64,000 bases of DNA from Cobetia sp. L2A1 (GCF_009796845.1 NZ_CP047025.1:62001-126000); one strand, 5' to 3'; counted from the stretch's first letter, positions 43,519 to 53,590 are shown. The notes: generated by a model from the sequence alone, not told the origin. Program-made: numbers and translations.

Positions 43519-44163
43519 ATGAGTCAGTCTCCATCCGATTCTCGCACTGCTGCAGACGGTCAAGGCGCGCCGTCCGACCCACTGGCTCATTTGCCAGCAT
43601 CACTGCGGAGTGTGGCGGGACTATTTGAGCGCAGTGATCGCGGCCTGGCGCATGTCGAGCGCTGGTTGATCGTACTGTGCGTGTTCGGCATGGCCACGGC
43701 CAGCATCGCCAATGTCATCGGGCGCAATGTGTTCAATCACAGCCTGCCCTTCACTGAGGAGTTGATGCAGATTCTGCAGCTATGGCTGACCTTTCTGGGG
43801 ATCAGCTACGGTGCGCGTGCTGGTCGCCATATTCGCGTGACGGCGCTGTTGGACTTTGCGCCGCCTTGGCTGCGCAAGACGCTACTGATTCTGGGGCAGG
43901 TGATTACCTGCGCACTGCTGGCGTACCTGTCATGGCTAGCGGTCGAGTATCTCCAAAGTCTGGCGAAATCGGGCCGCGTTACCCCCTCGCTGCGTTGGTC
44001 GCTGGCGATTCTCTATGCGGTGGTGCCTGTCGGGTTGGCGCTCGGTGCGCTCCAGTACTTGATGGCGATCATGCGTAACCTGCTTGCCAGTGGATCCTGG
44101 CTGTCCTGGCAGACCTCAGAAATCGATGATAACGATGAGCCCGATGGTAGCGGTGCCTTGTAA
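43519..44163 (+). CDS. dctQ: TRAP transporter small permease (DctQ type)
   Basis: Four-helix small membrane subunit of 214 residues. The helices are at about 52-75 (WLIVLCVFGMATASIANVIG), 85-105, 125-150 and 165-190. NVIGRNVFNHSLPFTEELMQILQLWLTFLGISYGAR is the DctQ signature. The N-terminus has about 45 polar residues, longer than usual. GACAGGAAGTCACTCC precedes ATG 43519. The large subunit follows 125 bases downstream. Confidence 0.9.
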   Translation: MSQSPSDSRTAADGQGAPSDPLAHLPASLRSVAGLFERSDRGLAHVERWLIVLCVFGMATASIANVIGRNVFNHSLPFTEELMQILQLWLTFLGISYGARAGRHIRVTALLDFAPPWLRKTLLILGQVITCALLAYLSWLAVEYLQSLAKSGRVTPSLRWSLAILYAVVPVGLALGALQYLMAIMRNLLASGSWLSWQTSEIDDNDEPDGSGAL

Positions 44164-44288
44164 GGCACCTTCGCCAGACATGTCTGTCATTTTCGTTCTC
44201 AGACATGCCAGCGAGGCTTTTAGCACCTTGTCATTTAGCGAACACTTTTAAAAACAAAGACGTAACTGATCTAAGGACGGAACTGCCC

Positions 44289-45563
44289 ATGTGGATCCTG
44301 CTTGTAATGGTAGGGCTGTTGCTACTTGGGGTGCCCATGATGGTGCCGCTGAGTGTAGGTACTTTCTTTTTGCTGTTCACCGACTTCCCCTTCCTCAAGC
44401 CTGAACTGGTAATCCAGCAGATGATCGGCGGTTTGCAGCCGGTAGTACTGACGGCCGTGCCGATGTTCATCCTGGCAGCCGATATCATGCTCAAGGGTTC
44501 AACGGCACAGCGTTTGCTGGATGTGGTTGAGCGCTTCGTGGGTCATTGGCGTGGCGGACTGCCGGTCACGACCGCACTGGGCTGTACGCTATTTGGTGCC
44601 GTGTCCGGCTCTACCCAGGCAACAGTAGTGGCGATGGGACGGCCACTGCGCCCTCGCCTGCTGGAGGCCGGCTACAGTGACAAGTTCACCATTGCGCTGA
44701 TCATCAATGCCTCGGATATCGCGCTGCTGATTCCGCCTTCCATCGGGATGATCATCTACGGTGTCGCGACCGGCACCTCGGTGGGTGACCTGTTCATCGC
44801 CGGTATTGGCCCCGGGCTGATGATTCTGGTGCTGTTCTCTCTTTACTGCATGTGGAAGTCATGGAAGCTGGGTATCGAGCCTCAGCCCAAGGCAGACTGG
44901 TCTGCGCGCATCAAGGCGCTCAAACGCGCCAGCCTGCCCGCCGGTTTTCCCGTCATCATCATCGGGGGTATCTATTCAGGGATGTTTTCACCTACGGAGG
45001 CAGCGACGGTGTCGGTGATCTACGCACTGATTCTGGAAATGCTGATCTATCGTGGCGTGACGTTGAAAGACCTGCCCAGCGTGGCCTTCTCGACTGGTTT
45101 GATCACGGCGGTAGTGTTCATCCTCGTCGCAGCGGGTGCCGGCTTCTCGTGGATGATTTCGTTCGCCAAGATCCCGGATGCCATCCTCGGCGGCTATATC
45201 CCTTATCTGTCGGAGCATGCGTTGGCGCTGTTGGCAGTCATCGCCGTCGCGTATTTCGTGGGCTGCATGTTCGTTGATCCCATCGTGGTGATTCTGATTC
45301 TGGCACCCGTGTTTGCGCCGGCAGTGGATGCAGCGGGGCTTGATCCGGTACTGGTGGGTACGCTGGTGACGCTGCAGGCGGCAATTGGCTCGGCAACGCC
45401 TCCCTTCGGCTGCGATATCTTCACGGCGGTGGCGGTGTTCCGAAAACCCTACATGGACGTCATTCGTGGCACGCCGCCGTTTATCGCATTACTGCTACTG
45501 GCCACCGTGTTGCTGATGCTGTTCCCGCAGATTGCGCTGTTCTTGCCGAGTCTCGCCAACTGA
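44289..45563 (+). CDS. dctM: TRAP transporter large permease (DctM type)
   Basis: The sodium-coupled transport channel subunit, 424 residues and about twelve helices. It starts MWILLVMVGLLLLGVPMMVPL, with AVPMFILAADIMLKGSTAQRLLD, GCTLFGAVSGSTQATVVAMG and IIPPSIGMIIYG-like LIPPSIGMIIYGVATGTSVGDLFIAGIGPG, then GGIYSGMFSPTEAATVSVIYAL. ATG 44289 follows AAGGACGG; the open frame runs 28 codons upstream. It works with the 43519 subunit and the receptor at 42006. Confidence 0.93.
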   Translation: MWILLVMVGLLLLGVPMMVPLSVGTFFLLFTDFPFLKPELVIQQMIGGLQPVVLTAVPMFILAADIMLKGSTAQRLLDVVERFVGHWRGGLPVTTALGCTLFGAVSGSTQATVVAMGRPLRPRLLEAGYSDKFTIALIINASDIALLIPPSIGMIIYGVATGTSVGDLFIAGIGPGLMILVLFSLYCMWKSWKLGIEPQPKADWSARIKALKRASLPAGFPVIIIGGIYSGMFSPTEAATVSVIYALILEMLIYRGVTLKDLPSVAFSTGLITAVVFILVAAGAGFSWMISFAKIPDAILGGYIPYLSEHALALLAVIAVAYFVGCMFVDPIVVILILAPVFAPAVDAAGLDPVLVGTLVTLQAAIGSATPPFGCDIFTAVAVFRKPYMDVIRGTPPFIALLLLATVLLMLFPQIALFLPSLAN

Positions 45564-45575
45564 CGAATATCGTCT

Positions 45576-45634
45576 CTGGTATGTGCCATTCAGGCTGGTA
45601 TGTGCCATTCAGGCTGGTATGCCTGTCGTTCAGG
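45576..45634 (+). repeat. 19-bp tandem duplication after dctM
   Basis: CTGGTATGTGCCATTCAGG is repeated exactly (45576-45594, 45595-45613) and followed by a third, diverged copy to 45634. Confidence 0.85.
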
Positions 45635-45652
45635 ATTGCTGTTACCGCAATA

Positions 45653-45690
45653 AAAAACACCCCACCGGCGTCGGCCGATGGGGTGTTTTT
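45653..45690 (+). terminator. Terminator of the TRAP permease operon
   Basis: ACACCCCA / TGGGGTGT stem with a GC-rich inner part, A5 before and T5 after. Confidence 0.85.
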
Positions 45691-45756
45691 GTCTGATATG
45701 CTCAGCCGATCATGTGAGTCATGAGCGATCGATCCATTATTCAGGGAGCAAGCGGT

Positions 45757-46206
45757 ATGCGAGCGTTGATCCAGCGCGTCACCCAGGCGGAGGTGATGGT
45801 AGAAAACGAGAACATTGGCGCTATCGACAGCGGCCTGCTGGTCCTGGTGGGCATTGAAAAGGGTGATGATGAGGCGCGCGCCGACAAGCTGCTTCACAAA
45901 TTGCTGCACTATCGGGTCTTCGCTGATGAGGCGGACAAGATGAACCTCAACGTGCAGCAGGCCGGTGGCAGTCTGTTGCTGGTCTCTCAGTTCACGCTGG
46001 CAGCAGATACCGGCAGTGGTATGCGACCGAGCTTCTCTTCCGCTGCGCCGCCGGCCGAGGGTGAGCGTCTCTTCACGTATCTGATTGAGCAGGCACGTCT
46101 GCGCGGTGCAGTGTTAGGCGTTGGAATAGAGACCGGTCGTTTCGGAGCCAACATGCAGATATCGCTGCTCAATGATGGGCCGGTAACCTTCCTGCTCGAG
46201 AGCTGA
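45757..46206 (+). CDS. dtd: D-aminoacyl-tRNA deacylase
   Basis: Removes D-amino acids and glycine mischarged on tRNA, 149 residues, cytosolic homodimer. [21 protein letters not shown] is the standard start; the catalytic SQFTLAAD motif and the cross-subunit GPVTFLLES (Gly-cisPro) end are both present. ATG 45757 follows GGGAG (45744-45748) at good spacing; the open frame extends 12 codons upstream. It stands alone between two TRAP loci. Confidence 0.95.
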   Translation: MRALIQRVTQAEVMVENENIGAIDSGLLVLVGIEKGDDEARADKLLHKLLHYRVFADEADKMNLNVQQAGGSLLLVSQFTLAADTGSGMRPSFSSAAPPAEGERLFTYLIEQARLRGAVLGVGIETGRFGANMQISLLNDGPVTFLLES

Positions 46207-46249
46207 GGCTCAACCAATACGTCACCCATGTCGATGCTTCATGGAGCCA

Positions 46250-46277
46250 CAAAAAAGCCGCCCCCGAAGGAGCGGCT
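46250..46277 (-). terminator. Terminator of the second TRAP operon
   Basis: On the minus strand AGCCGC pairs with GCGGCT around TCCTTCGGGG and is followed by TTTTTT, 60 bases past the receptor gene. Confidence 0.75.
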
Positions 46278-46336
46278 GCAAGCATTGGAACGGTGGCCAG
46301 GGCGCATGAGGCGCTCCGGCCTAGTCTGTTGCTGTC

Positions 46337-47425
46337 TTACTTGATGCCTTCCGGATTACGCGCATTCAGATAGGCTTGCTCGGACACTTCGTGCCACTTC
46401 TCGACCTTGCCTTCGAAGGTGGTGTAGGACTCATAGATGCGCCCCGCCAGTTCGTTGGAATCGCCAAGCTTCTTCACGACACCCTGCGATAGCTCGCGAG
46501 CCTTGTCCAGTACGTCTTGCGGATAGCGACGCAGCTCGACCTTATGCTCGTTGATCAATGTCTCGAGTGCATCGTTATTACGCGCGGTGTACTCGTCGAG
46601 CATGTCTTGGTTCACGTCACGCACTGCAGAGCGCAGGATGGCTTTCAGGTCATCCGGTAGCTCGGCCATGGCCTTGTCGTTGACGATGGCTTCGAAGGTG
46701 ACGGTCGGCTCGTGCCAGCCCGGATAGTAGTAGTACTTGGCTGCCTGATAGAGGCCGAAAGCCAGATCGTTATACGGCCCGATCCACTCGGTCGCATCAA
46801 TGGCGCCAGATTGCAGAGAGGTGAAGATTTCGCCGCCCGGCATGCTGACGGTAGCCACACCCATCTGCTGCATGACATCGCCACCAAGACCCGGCATACG
46901 CATCTTGAGGCCATCGAGGTCAGCGACGGAATTGATTTCCTTGTTGAACCAGCCGCCCATCTGGACGCCGGAAGACCCGCCCGCCATCACTTCGACGCCG
47001 AACTTGTCGTAGACCTCGTTCCATAGCGCCAAACCGCCACCGTAGTGCAGCCAGGCATTCATTTCCTGCGCTGTCATGCCGAAAGGTACTGCGGCGAAGA
47101 ACTGTGCTTCCGGTGCCTTGCCCTTCCAGTAATAGGACGCCGAGTGGCCCATCTGCGCAGTACCGGATGAGACGGTATCGAGAACCTCGAAACCCGGTAC
47201 TAGTTGTCCTGCGCCATAGACCTTGATCTTGAGGCGTCCATCGGACATCTCATCGACCAGTCGTGCAAGGCGTTCAGGGCCTTGGCCTACCCCGGGGAAG
47301 TTCTTCGGCCACGAGGTGACCATCTTCCAGTTGTAGGTGTCAGCAGCATTGGCGATTGCCGGTAGTGTGCCCATGGCCGTCATGGTGCCAACGGCGATAC
47401 CGAAGGCGAGCTTGTTAAGTTGCAT
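46337..47425 (-). CDS. TRAP transporter solute-binding protein, TakP-like
   Basis: Periplasmic receptor of 362 residues, of the alpha-keto acid (TakP) branch. The signal peptide MQLNKLAFGIAVGTMTAMGTLPAIANA precedes YNWKMVTSWPKNFPGVGQGPERLA. FGMTAQEMNAWLHYGGGLALWNEVYDKFGVEVMAGG and LKMRMPGLGGDVMQQMG (with the ligand Arg) are characteristic, as is GAIDATEWIGPYNDLAFG. GGAG precedes ATG 47425. Third and last gene after the two permease genes, with 184 bases and two hairpins before it. Confidence 0.93.
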   Translation of the reverse strand: MQLNKLAFGIAVGTMTAMGTLPAIANAADTYNWKMVTSWPKNFPGVGQGPERLARLVDEMSDGRLKIKVYGAGQLVPGFEVLDTVSSGTAQMGHSASYYWKGKAPEAQFFAAVPFGMTAQEMNAWLHYGGGLALWNEVYDKFGVEVMAGGSSGVQMGGWFNKEINSVADLDGLKMRMPGLGGDVMQQMGVATVSMPGGEIFTSLQSGAIDATEWIGPYNDLAFGLYQAAKYYYYPGWHEPTVTFEAIVNDKAMAELPDDLKAILRSAVRDVNQDMLDEYTARNNDALETLINEHKVELRRYPQDVLDKARELSQGVVKKLGDSNELAGRIYESYTTFEGKVEKWHEVSEQAYLNARNPEGIK

Positions 47426-47609
47426 GGTGTGCTCCTTGAAGTGCCCGATTGTTTTTGTGGACAACTTGTGGGCAGAAGGTGTGCCGTCAAGCGGCCACCG
47501 GATATGACACATCTGCATGAGCCGCATGACGGCTCTCCCATCAGCCAGCGGGCAAGCCCGCCATTTTCATAGGCCGCCCAAGGGGCGGCTTTTCATTTTT
47601 GTCATCGAT

Positions 47610-49016
47610 CTAGAATTGTGCCGGTAGCCAGGTCGCGAGTCCCGGGAATACCGCCAGTGCGCCGAGCATGCACAGCTGAATCACGATGAATGGGATCACA
47701 CCCTTGTAGATCTGGCCTGTCGTCACTTCCTTGGGTGCCACACCTCGCAAGTAGAACAGCGCGAAGCCGAAGGGTGGCGTCAGGAAGGACGTCTGTAGAT
47801 TGATGGCGATCATGATCCCCAGCCAGATGGGGTCGAGTCCCATGGCCAGCAGTACTGGACCGACGATCGGCACTACCACGAAGGTGATTTCGATGAAGTC
47901 GAGAATGAAGCCGAGCAGGAAGATCACCAGCATGACCACGAGGGTGGCCCCGATGACACCGCCAGGCATGTTCTCGAAGATCTCGGTAACAACTTCTTCG
48001 CCGCCAAAGCCGCGGAATACCAGCGAGAATAGCGCCGCACCGATCAAGATCAGGAACACCATCGAAGTGACATGCGTCGTGGAGCGAACGACTTCGGTAA
48101 GGGTCTGGAAGCTCAGCTTGCGATTGGCTACCGCCAGCATGAGTGCGCCGAAGGCGCCCACGGCAGAAGCTTCTGTCGGCGTCGCCAGCCCGCCAAGAAT
48201 CGAGCCCAGTACGCAGACGATCAATACGATCGGCGGTACCAGACCCTTGAGTAGCAACAAGCCAATACTGCCGGTGTGCCCAAGCTCTTCCAGCAGCGCG
48301 TCACGATCGACAGCCGGCGCCTTCTCGGGCTTCAGCCACGCGACGATGGCGATATAGACGATATAGGCGACTACCAGAATCAGGCCCGGGATCAGGGCAC
48401 CGATAAAGAGATCACCCACCGACACGGTCTTCGGGCTCCAGATACCCATCGACAGCTGAGCCTGCTGGTAGGCTGAAGACAGCACGTCGCCCAGCAGTAC
48501 CAGTGCGATAGAGGGCGGAATGATCTGTCCTAACGTACCGGTTGCACAGATGGCACCGGTCGCCAGTGATGGGTCATAACCACGCTTGAGCATGGTCGGC
48601 AGAGACAGCAGGCCCATGGTCACGACGGTGGCACCGACGATACCGGTAGAGGCCGCGAGCAGCATGCCGACGATGGTGACAGAGATGCCCAGCCCACCAC
48701 GCAAGGAGCCGAACATCAGCGCCATGGCATCCAGTAGGGTCTCGGCAACTTTCGACTTCTCCAGCAGGACGCCCATCAATACGAACAGCGGGACAGCTAG
48801 CAGGGTCTGATTGGTCATGGTGCCATAAAGGCGATTGGGCATGGCCGACAGGAAGCTGGCATCAAAGACGCCGTTCGTGATTCCCAGGGCATCCATCCCC
48901 ATTCCCAGTCCAGCGAATGCCAGTGCTGTGCCTGCCAGTGACAACGCCACGGGATAGCCCAGCATCAGGACTCCACAAATACACACGAATAGCAGCAGCG
49001 GCATGATATCGAGCAT
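47610..49016 (-). CDS. TRAP transporter large permease (second system)
   Basis: Large TRAP membrane subunit of 468 residues. It begins MLDIMPLLLFVCICGVLMLGYPVALSLAG, with TLLAVPLFVLMGVLLEKSKVAETLLDA, GMLLAASTGIVGATVVTMG and GTLGQIIPPSIALVLLGDV, then GGLATPTEASAVGAFGALML. It is longer than the first DctM because of an extra loop near 210-240, common in TakP-linked permeases. Its start overlaps the stop of the small subunit gene by one base (TAATG), indicating coupled translation. Confidence 0.93.
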   Translation of the reverse strand: MLDIMPLLLFVCICGVLMLGYPVALSLAGTALAFAGLGMGMDALGITNGVFDASFLSAMPNRLYGTMTNQTLLAVPLFVLMGVLLEKSKVAETLLDAMALMFGSLRGGLGISVTIVGMLLAASTGIVGATVVTMGLLSLPTMLKRGYDPSLATGAICATGTLGQIIPPSIALVLLGDVLSSAYQQAQLSMGIWSPKTVSVGDLFIGALIPGLILVVAYIVYIAIVAWLKPEKAPAVDRDALLEELGHTGSIGLLLLKGLVPPIVLIVCVLGSILGGLATPTEASAVGAFGALMLAVANRKLSFQTLTEVVRSTTHVTSMVFLILIGAALFSLVFRGFGGEEVVTEIFENMPGGVIGATLVVMLVIFLLGFILDFIEITFVVVPIVGPVLLAMGLDPIWLGIMIAINLQTSFLTPPFGFALFYLRGVAPKEVTTGQIYKGVIPFIVIQLCMLGALAVFPGLATWLPAQF

Positions 49017-49585
49017 TACACCAGCTCCTCATCGTGATCGGGGGTGTCTTCGCTCGCATGCGGTGATGGCAGGCGGCCACACAGGAACAGCAGATGGCGG
49101 CCAGCCTCAGCCACGCCCTGTAGCAGCATCAGCACGGCAATGGCAGGAAGCAGTGTCTTCAGCAGATAGACGCCCGGTAGGCCGCCAGACTCTGGCGAGG
49201 ATTCGTGAATTCGCCAGGAATCGCCCACGTAGCCGAAGCTCGTGAGGAAGATGAATATCATTACCGGAAACAGCAGGAAGAGCGTGCCGCCGAGATCGAC
49301 CAGCGACTTTCCACGGTGTGACATGCGCTGATAAAAGATATCGACCCGCACATGATTGTCATTCTTGAGGGTATAGCTGGCGGCAAGCAGGAAGACGGCC
49401 GCGTGCATATACATCACGGATTCCTGCATCTGGATGCTGTTGACGTTGAAGGCATAGCGCAGCATCACGATAGCGAATTCGACCAGCATCATGATAACGA
49501 CCAGCCAGGATACACAACGTCCCAAGCCTTCGGTCATGCGGTCGAGCCCTGTGAGCCAGCCGGGGGTGGAGGCAGTGGCAGACAT
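49016..49585 (-). CDS. TRAP transporter small permease (second system)
   Basis: Small membrane subunit of 189 residues. Helices: CVSWLVVIMMLVEFAIVMLRY, YMHAAVFLLAASYTL, LGGTLFLLFPVMIFIFLTSFGYV and LKTLLPAIAVLMLLQGVAE. The NVNSIQMQESVMYMHA segment and KNDNHVRVDIFYQRMS are typical of the small subunits paired with TakP receptors. First gene of a small permease, large permease, receptor operon; a C-terminal acidic tail ends EELV. Confidence 0.9.
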   Translation of the reverse strand: MSATASTPGWLTGLDRMTEGLGRCVSWLVVIMMLVEFAIVMLRYAFNVNSIQMQESVMYMHAAVFLLAASYTLKNDNHVRVDIFYQRMSHRGKSLVDLGGTLFLLFPVMIFIFLTSFGYVGDSWRIHESSPESGGLPGVYLLKTLLPAIAVLMLLQGVAEAGRHLLFLCGRLPSPHASEDTPDHDEELV

Positions 49586-50094
49586 GGAATCCCCTTGGCC
49601 TGCGGGTAGCAGGTGGTATTTGTTGGCGTTGTTGTTGTCAGGCGACGTGGTGCTCCGCTCAACACCGTTCCCTTAAATTCAGGCTTTCCTCATGTTGGGG
49701 CTAGTGACGGATAGCAGCAATGAGGGAATGGGGGTTGGTAGACAACGCTATTCCACGCTGGCGACCTGTAGGGGCTGCACTGTCATGCTCCACTATTCCT
49801 TCATTGCCACCATGATCACGATGAGTCCACGTCTCAGACAGGCCAAGAGTAGCGAGTGGGACTGCAACTACAAATGGATCATTGGTCTGACAGGCAAGCT
49901 TTACCTTATATTTCATGGAGATAGTGAGTGGTTAGCGCGAAGGATGTTGCTGATTGGACAGAGAAAGCGATCAAAGAGGATCGGTAGGGCGAGCTGTTGC
50001 GGGGGATTGAGAGGGTATGAGTCACAGCAGAAGCACAAGTATCAGAAAACTATCAGATAAGTGAGTAGAGTGTTCAAAAGGGGGAGCAGAGGAG
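49586..50094. other. Gene-free stretch upstream of the second TRAP operon
   Basis: About 510 bases. The only open frame (49692-50060 plus, 122 codons) has no ribosome site, odd composition and no recognisable domain, and is probably not a gene. The left part should hold the TRAP promoter; no clear operator or terminator was found. Confidence 0.45.
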
Positions 50095-50925
50095 TTAGAT
50101 GAGCCCAATGGCCTTGCGGCACGGTGCTGGAAGATGCACTTCCACCGCCATCGGCAGGTGATCGGAGAAAAGGTGCGACAGAGTGCCGGGGTGGCTGAGG
50201 CGTAGCGTGGAGGAAACCAGGATGTGGTCAAGCCCACGACTTGGCTGCCAGGCAGGGTAGCTATTGATAGCCTTGCTGGGGCGTGAATCCAACGCCTCAC
50301 AGAAATCCTTGTGTAGCCGGAGTTGCGCTAGCGTGCAGTTCAGGTCACCCATCACGATGACATTCTTGAGGGGGGCGATCAGCTCACCCAGATAATCGAG
50401 TTGTCTGCGCTGGATACGTGCACCGAGTGCCAGGTGGGTCACGAAGACGTGTAGCGCATGTTCGCCATCACCGAAGCGCGCATGTATTGCCCCGCGTCCC
50501 GGTAGGGTACCAGGCAGTCTGTGCTCCTCAAGATGGCTGATCGGCAGGCGCGACAACAGGCCATTGCTATGCTGTGCCAGGCGCCCAAGATTACGATTGA
50601 GCTGCTGATAGTGATATGGAAACTCTGCTGTATCAGCCAGTGAATCGACTTGATTGACGTTGCCGGAGCGAAAACTACCGCCATCCACTTCCTGCAGTCC
50701 CACGATATCGTAGGGCGTGATAGCACCGGCGATCAGCTCCAGGCGCCTGCGGCGCTTGGGATGCGGCAATAGGTGCTGCCAACCGCGGGTGACATAGTGG
50801 TGCCACGCCGCGGTATGGATACCGACCTGCATATTGAAGGTCAGGATGCGCAGAGGGGACGCCGTGTCATTTGATACGGCGTCCTCCACTGAGCTGGCGG
50901 CCACCGGATTAGCGGCCAATGCCAT
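50095..50925 (-). CDS. Endonuclease/exonuclease/phosphatase family protein
   Basis: Metal-dependent phosphodiesterase of the EEP fold, 276 residues. LRILTFNMQVG holds the first metal-binding Asn, DIVGLQEVDGG the Glu, MGDLNCTLAQL the central Asp-Asn pair and FSDHLPMAVEVHLP the terminal Asp-His. The first 25 residues look like a weak export signal. Its start overlaps the stop of dsbA by one base; the same pair occurs in Pseudomonas. Substrate unknown. Confidence 0.88.
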   Translation of the reverse strand: MALAANPVAASSVEDAVSNDTASPLRILTFNMQVGIHTAAWHHYVTRGWQHLLPHPKRRRRLELIAGAITPYDIVGLQEVDGGSFRSGNVNQVDSLADTAEFPYHYQQLNRNLGRLAQHSNGLLSRLPISHLEEHRLPGTLPGRGAIHARFGDGEHALHVFVTHLALGARIQRRQLDYLGELIAPLKNVIVMGDLNCTLAQLRLHKDFCEALDSRPSKAINSYPAWQPSRGLDHILVSSTLRLSHPGTLSHLFSDHLPMAVEVHLPAPCRKAIGLI

Positions 50926-51569
50926 CAGGCGGCGTCCTTGCTGCCGGCTTTTTCTTCACGCACTTGCTTAATCAGCTCGTCAGCCACCTTGATCATGTTC
51001 GGCAGTGAGCCAGCAGTGCTTGGCGAGATGACGTAGCGACCATCAACGACCAGTGCTGGAACGCCCATGATCTTGTAGGCACGCATCTGGGCGTGGGCTT
51101 GATTGACCTGGCTCTTCACGCCGAAGGATGTCAGAGACTTCTTGGCGGCTTCTTCACTGACGCCATAATCGCTGTAGAACTTGGCGATGTCGTCCGGATC
51201 AGTCAGGCGCTGACCATCCTTGTGGATGGCGTCAAAGAAGGCCTTGTGAGTCTTGTCGAGAATGCCCAGGTCTTTCGCGGTATAGAACGCGTAAGCGTGC
51301 TTGACCCAGTCCTGGCCCATCGTGGCGGGCAGGCGATTGAAGGTTACATCGCTCGGCAGCTCTGCTACCCACGGCTCCAGATTGGATTCCAGCTTGTAGC
51401 AGTGCGGGCAGCCATACCAGAAGGCTTCAACCACTTCGACATTACCGGCGGGTACATCGGTCTTTACCGGTTCATCGAGCACCTGATAATCCTTGCCGGC
51501 TTCAGCCGCGAGAACACTTGCTGACAGGCCAAGGCCCGCCACCAGAGTCAGTAGTGGTTTCCACATCAT
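50925..51569 (-). CDS. dsbA: Thiol:disulfide interchange protein DsbA
   Basis: Periplasmic oxidase that introduces disulfide bonds into exported proteins, 214 residues. Signal peptide MMWKPLLTLVAGLGLSASVLAAEA; active site GCPHCYKLE near residue 55; the cis-proline loop VPALVVDGRYVI is also seen. ATG 51569 follows GGAG. It is cotranscribed with the downstream phosphodiesterase; cytochrome c4 lies upstream, the Pseudomonas gene order. Confidence 0.95.
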   Translation of the reverse strand: MMWKPLLTLVAGLGLSASVLAAEAGKDYQVLDEPVKTDVPAGNVEVVEAFWYGCPHCYKLESNLEPWVAELPSDVTFNRLPATMGQDWVKHAYAFYTAKDLGILDKTHKAFFDAIHKDGQRLTDPDDIAKFYSDYGVSEEAAKKSLTSFGVKSQVNQAHAQMRAYKIMGVPALVVDGRYVISPSTAGSLPNMIKVADELIKQVREEKAGSKDAA

Positions 51570-51798
51570 GGAACATCTCCATCGAGTTGAGACATGTCCG
51601 AGCAATACACTCGGAAACATTAGCGATACGTCGAGTATGCGTGCCACGGGCTGCTGCTGTCGATACTGCTGCCCGCACACGTGTCAAACGCTGTTGTGTC
51701 AGCCTAGCGGGACAAGGTTGACCGGCGCATGAACGCCAGTGATGAGGGAGCTCGCCGCTAGCGAAGATAAGTACGTAATAGCTGTGTCGGTGGATGCC

Positions 51799-52452
51799 TC
51801 AGCGCAGCCCATGCAAGTATTCAGCGACCTGCTGCATGTCGCTGTCGCTCATCTGCGCTGTAATGGTGCTCATGATGGCATTGGGATCATTGTCTCGTGT
51901 GCCAGCACGGAAGGCCTGTAGCGCAGCGACGGTGTACTGAGGAAATTGTCCTGCCAGGGCGGGATAGCCAGCGGCATCAAGCCCCTTGCCCCGTGGGCCA
52001 TGGCAGGCGGTACATGCCGCGATGCCTTTGGTCAGCGACCCCGCGCGATAAAGCACTTCGCCTTTTGCGGCAGCCTCAGGCTCGGCCTGGCCCTGGTGGG
52101 CGGGTAAAGCAGCATAATGGGCCGCAATGTCGGCAATATCCTGATCGCTCAGGCTATCAGTGGTGCCTGCCATCTGAGGAACAGAGCGTCGGCCATCGCG
52201 GATATCTGCAATCTGTTTGCGTAGATAGTGTGCCTGCTGCCCGGCCAGATGAGGAAAAGCTGACGCGGGGGAAATCCCCTGCATGCCATGACAGGCCGCG
52301 CAGGTGGCTGTCTTGGTCTGCCCGGCACTGGCATCGGCGACAGGAGTGTTGTCAGCCGCGATAGCCTCGGTAGCGATACCCGTGGTAGCTGCTGTCAGCA
52401 TCAGGCTCAGCAGCCATGAGGGTCTCTGCAATGATCTCATCAGCTTGTACAT
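51799..52452 (-). CDS. Diheme cytochrome c4
   Basis: Periplasmic electron carrier of 217 residues with two heme-c domains: CAACHGMQG in the first half and CTACHGPRG in the second, with distal methionines in PQMAGTTDSLS and IMSTITAQMSD regions. The signal peptide includes LLSLMLTAATTGIATEAIAA. ATG 52452 follows GGGAG. Cytochrome c4 donates electrons to terminal oxidases. It lies between engB (divergent) and dsbA. Confidence 0.93.
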   Translation of the reverse strand: MYKLMRSLQRPSWLLSLMLTAATTGIATEAIAADNTPVADASAGQTKTATCAACHGMQGISPASAFPHLAGQQAHYLRKQIADIRDGRRSVPQMAGTTDSLSDQDIADIAAHYAALPAHQGQAEPEAAAKGEVLYRAGSLTKGIAACTACHGPRGKGLDAAGYPALAGQFPQYTVAALQAFRAGTRDNDPNAIMSTITAQMSDSDMQQVAEYLHGLR

Positions 52453-52821
52453 TTCACTGCTCCCTGTCACTGGGCTGGGCCTGAGGCCGGATGCATCATC
52501 ATGTGTCTGTGATGGTGATATTCATCTATCGGGAAGTGCACCGCACATCTCGCAGGCTGTGAGAGCAGAGTGGTACACTAAGCCATCATGATCGCGACAC
52601 TTGCCACAGCGGGAGTATAGCGAATCCCCTCAGGGCGCGTGAATGTGCCTGTCGCCAGCCCAGCGCCACACTGATTCAATGCCTACGCATATCCGTGTGT
52701 CTGCCTGTCAACGTAATGACAGGGCCTGCGGCGCTCTTTTCGTTTCACCGGTCGTTTCTTCTGCTCTCTCGTGATGTCGCGCGGGCGGGACGTCCGCCTT
52801 CAACAGGTATTCAGAATCCTC

Positions 52822-53511
52822 ATGGCCGAATCAGCCACTTCGACCCACAAGCTCCATTATCGTCAGGCACGCTTCTTGATCAGTGCCGCGACGTTAGCTC
52901 AGTGTCCGACCGACGTTGGCGCAGAGGTTGCCTTTGCGGGTCGCTCCAACGCGGGCAAGTCGAGCGCCATCAACGCCCTGACTTCCCAGAAGGCATTGGC
53001 GCGTATCTCCAAGACGCCTGGCCGTACTCAGCTGATCAACTACTTCACCATCGGTGAAACCGGTCGTCACCTGGTGGATCTTCCGGGCTACGGCTATGCC
53101 AAGGTGCCGGAGAAGGTGAAGCGGGAGTGGCAGACACATCTGTCCAACTACTTGCGCAAGCGTCAGGCGTTGCGCGGTCTGGTGCTGTTGATGGATGTGC
53201 GTCACCCGCTGTCCGAGTTCGATCAGATGATGCTGGGCTGGGCCAATGAGGCACGGATGCCAGTCCATATCCTGCTGACCAAGTCTGACAAGCTGAAGCG
53301 TGGCCCCGCGGCTGCCAGTCTGCAGAAGGTGCGTCATGCCCTGAAAGAATGGGAAGACCTCGTTACCGTGCAGCTGTTCTCATCGCTGAAATACGATGGC
53401 GTTGAGCAGGCGCATGCCAAGCTCGACGAATGGCTGGCGGATCCGTCTGTCATGGATGGCGTGAATGATGCTGTCGATGCAGAGACAGTAGAAGATCCTT
53501 TCGACGACTGA
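52822..53511 (+). CDS. engB: Ribosome biogenesis GTPase EngB (YihA/YsxC)
   Basis: Essential GTPase for large-subunit assembly, 229 residues. G1 [10 protein letters not shown]2 region KTPGRTQ, G3 [12 protein letters not shown]4 LTKSDKL and a late SSLKYDG G5 are all in order. The C-terminal tail is acidic and ends DPFDD. The start is ATG 52822, where the family aligns; the open frame runs 17 codons upstream and the ribosome site is weak. The 369-base divergent gap to cytochrome c4 contains a GGCGG-GACGT-CCGCC hairpin just before the start. Confidence 0.95.
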   Translation: MAESATSTHKLHYRQARFLISAATLAQCPTDVGAEVAFAGRSNAGKSSAINALTSQKALARISKTPGRTQLINYFTIGETGRHLVDLPGYGYAKVPEKVKREWQTHLSNYLRKRQALRGLVLLMDVRHPLSEFDQMMLGWANEARMPVHILLTKSDKLKRGPAAASLQKVRHALKEWEDLVTVQLFSSLKYDGVEQAHAKLDEWLADPSVMDGVNDAVDAETVEDPFDD

Positions 53512-53590
53512 TCCTCGGGATTTTCACGCTTCGATAACATGCTCTTCATGAAGGTAGCAGGCGCACCGCCGCTATTCCGTTGTCGATAGA

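Noticed and set aside
49692..50060. 122-codon plus-strand frame upstream of the second TRAP operon
   Set aside because: No ribosome site, unusual composition, no domain, and it occupies the expected promoter region.
52471..52821. Spot 42/ErsA-like RNA upstream of engB
   Set aside because: In E. coli and Pseudomonas a small RNA lies between polA and engB, but polA is not here and I see no promoter plus terminator pair in this gap.
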